NCBI RefSeq assembly: GCF_963676685.1 | Contig: NC_092346.1 | Span: 72,617,821 to 72,681,820 of the forward strand | Length of the DNA stretch: 64,000 nucleotides | Reading direction: 5' to 3' | Source: Mytilus edulis | Taxonomy: Eukaryota; Mollusca; Bivalvia; Mytilida; Mytilidae | In this document: piece after piece, positions 62,220 through 64,000 of the stretch | Layout: the number at the start of each line of letters is the position of its first letter | Numbering within the stretch: the first letter of the stretch is position 1 | Position numbers and translations under genes: made by a program | The notes under the pieces: generated by a model | Databases searched by the model: none | The model's input: the letters and a program-made list of their open reading frames with translations, nothing else | Told to the model about the DNA's origin: nothing

Positions 62220-63080
62220 GTCATTTTTTTTATTAGCAACGAAGGGAGCTTCAGTCAATATATATAAACAATACACCAACGTTTCATGAGAACTGCTGAA
62301 AGCATTTTTGAGTTATTTTTGAAGACAAGAAAATACCACCTCTTTCTAATGAATAAAATCCCTTAACTCAATAACATAAAATCTAAAATTAATAAAAATC
62401 GGAAGGGAGTTTACAACAATAGATATAAACATTTCAGCAAAGTTTCACGAGAACTGCTGAAAACATTTTTTGTGTTAATGTCTGAAAACTGGAAAATCCC
62501 CCCTTTTTAATTAATAAAACCCGTTAACTCGGAAACGTAAAGTCTAAAATTTATAAAAATTGAAATTGACCTAATGTTAATAGATATAAACAATTCACCA
62601 AAATTCCTTGCTTTGTAAGTAAGTAAGTAATTTTTATTGGTTTAAATCCAAAATTACAGGATTGATACCAAGACAATACAAATTTGTTATACACAAAAAT
62701 ACAAACATATATATATCATAGCAATTTCATAAACATTATATGAGGAGGTGGTACCACAAAGTTATTTAGTGCTTAATAAAGCATTTCTAGAAATGTACAT
62801 GTCGCTTATAAATTTTGTGAAAGCATTTTTGAGATATTATCAGAAAACTGAAAAAAACAACACACCAATTTATTGAATAAAAACCCATTACCCAGAAACT
62901 TAAAATCTAAAATTAAAAAAAAAAAAAAAAAAAAAAGGGAGCTCACGTCAATAGATATAAACAATTTCCCAAAGTTTAATGCAAATTGGTTAAAAAGTTT
63001 TTGAGTTAATGTCCGACATGTTGACAACAGACGGACAACAGTATACCATAATACGTTCCGTAAACGAGCGTATAAAAAAT
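62220..63080 (+). repeat. Tandem ~150-bp repeat block
   Basis: A unit with 'atagatataaaca', 'caaagtttcacgagaactgc', 'aaagcatttttgag' and 'cttaactcaataa'-like phrases recurs three to four times. It ends with 'cggacaacagtataccataa' + 'tacgttccgtaaacg', analogous to the end of the 42.3-44.07 kb block. A (GTAAGTAA) run followed by a ~190-bp unrelated insert (62612-62800) interrupts it, as does a 24-nt A run near 62914-62937. Confidence 0.7.
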
Positions 63081-63331
63081 ATTACAATATATTGAGTAGT
63101 AATTTAAACACATTCTAGATACATAAATTAATACTAAAAAACAAAGTCATAGAAAATGGAATGCATTACAAAGGATTATATTCATAATAAGAAATACTGA
63201 TTTGTCAAAGACCGAATTATTTTAATATTTCATTTACTGTTATCTGTTTTTGTCCATTTTAATTCCTTGTTATCTGTTAGGAGCCAAATCAATTTGCTGT
63301 TTTGCTGTTATTGGGACCCCCTTGCCCCCCT

Positions 63332-63472
63332 CATTCATTTACCCCTTAAAAAGTACAATCATTGACATGAGGTAAAAAATGACATAGACAAATCAAATGA
63401 ACTAAAATGAAAAACAAGAATAAAATGACATTCATTTACCCCTTAAAAAGTACAATCATTGACATGAGGTAA
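63332..63472 (+). repeat. ~97-bp target tandem duplication
   Basis: A unit starting 'cattcatttaccccttaaaa' and containing 'gaactaaaatgaaaaacaag' is present once and partly a second time (from 63428). The left half also occurs at 61283-61339, just before the 2-kb composite repeat. Confidence 0.75.
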
Positions 63473-63754
63473 CAGATGGTAGGTGTTTGGAAAACGGCTT
63501 AACATGGAAGGAATGCAAAGGCCTTCGATGTAAAGACAGATGACTTTAATGATTTCTGTTATCCTCCCATATTTTATTATAATAATGAAGAAAGTCTGGC
63601 TGTTAGACTACAAACGGGTTTTTTTATGAATTTGGGGTTAATTTTACTACCTTTTCACAAATTTCGTCTTTATGGATGAGACAATCCGTGAAGATAATAT
63701 TGTTTAAGGACATATGGCATTACTTAAGTTACTGCTTTAAGAGTATATAGATAT
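63473..63754. other. Intergenic, nothing recognised
   Basis: Short unique-looking stretch before the final family A repeat. Confidence 0.5.
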
Positions 63755-64000
63755 AGGAAGATGTGGTGTGAGTGCCAATGAGACAACTCTCCATCCAAAC
63801 AACAATTCAAAAATTAAACCATTATAGGTTAAAGTACGGCCTTCAACACGGAGCCTTGGCTCACACCGAACAACAAGCTATAAAGGGCCCCAAAATAACT
63901 AGTGTAAAACCATTCAAACGGGAAAACCAACGGTCTAATCTATATAAACAAAACGAGAAACGAGAAACACGTATATATTACATAAACAAACGACAACTAC
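63755..64000 (+). repeat. Family A dispersed repeat, cut by window end
   Basis: Contains 'gccaatgagacaactctcca', 'agtacggccttcaacacgga' and 'acataaacaaacgacaacta', in the same order as in 113-450, and continues past the window end. Confidence 0.8.

Larger units (their letters stand above)
61340..63331. mobile_element. 2-kb composite repeat with 7-bp flanking duplication
   Basis: Starts 'gagggggggcaagggg' and ends with the inverted 'ccccttgcccccctc'. The 7-bp 'cattcat' flanks it at 61333-61339 and 63332-63338. The ends carry 'gttatctgttattg'-type direct subrepeats (61360-61525, 63235-63315). The interior contains a family M MITE and a tandem repeat at 62220-63080. No transposase seen. Superfamily unassigned. 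Confidence 0.6.

Overview
The window is animal nuclear DNA, almost certainly from a bivalve mollusc and most likely a mussel (Mytilus or a close relative). It is AT-rich, its genes are split by GT-AG introns, and most of it is non-coding. It carries several short dispersed repeat families that I associate with mussel genomes, for example the one containing gatgtggtatgattgccaat. Most open frames over 60 codons are chance frames in AT-rich or repetitive DNA. The genus is inferred from memory of repeat families, not from a search.

Three protein-coding genes can be built with good splice sites. (1) A claudin/PMP22-type four-transmembrane protein on the minus strand, three coding exons, 20835-22943, 186 aa. 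(2) A YPEL5-type Yippee zinc-binding protein on the minus strand, two coding exons, 39180-40713, 122 aa. (3) An EHD-family (EHD1/3/4, RME-1, Past1) membrane-remodelling ATPase on the plus strand, two coding exons, 45064-54450, 532 aa. YPEL5 and EHD are divergently transcribed, 4.35 kb apart. Broken coding remnants also occur: a C2H2 zinc-finger gene or pseudogene cut by a MITE (about 25.2-27.06 kb, minus), an ISXO2-like transposase fragment (23.6 kb, plus), and two decayed retroelements (29.56-31.4 kb plus; 32.1-34.02 kb minus).

Layout. 1-14424: a very large head-to-head inverted array of a 165-180 bp satellite unit. The arms meet at about 5590 around a 20-nt loop. The left arm has about 28 units and the right arm about 48, but their outer 0.9 kb match almost perfectly. 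A TA-flanked MITE sits only in the left arm. 14.5-15.4 kb: degenerate ~110-160 bp repeats and a minisatellite that reuses the 11-bp core of the big array. 15.4-20.8 kb: nearly featureless. 20.8-22.9 kb: claudin gene, with a Harbinger-like poly-G/poly-C MITE in intron 1. 23-36 kb: mobile-element graveyard with a second poly-G/C MITE and a clean Mutator-like element with a 9-bp target duplication. 36-41 kb: YPEL5. 42.3-44.1 kb: tandem repeat between YPEL5 and EHD. 45-54.5 kb: EHD, whose 7.8-kb intron holds a ~118-bp minisatellite split by another repeat. 54.5-64 kb: EHD 3' flank, a palindromic MITE, and a 2-kb composite repeat with a 7-bp flanking duplication.

The strongest candidate for something undescribed is the 14.4-kb inverted satellite. 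Its architecture resembles foldback-type transposons (Drosophila FB, sea-urchin TU, Galileo), which have long inverted termini built of tandem subrepeats, but no transposase is visible. A segmental inverted duplication of a satellite is the main alternative.
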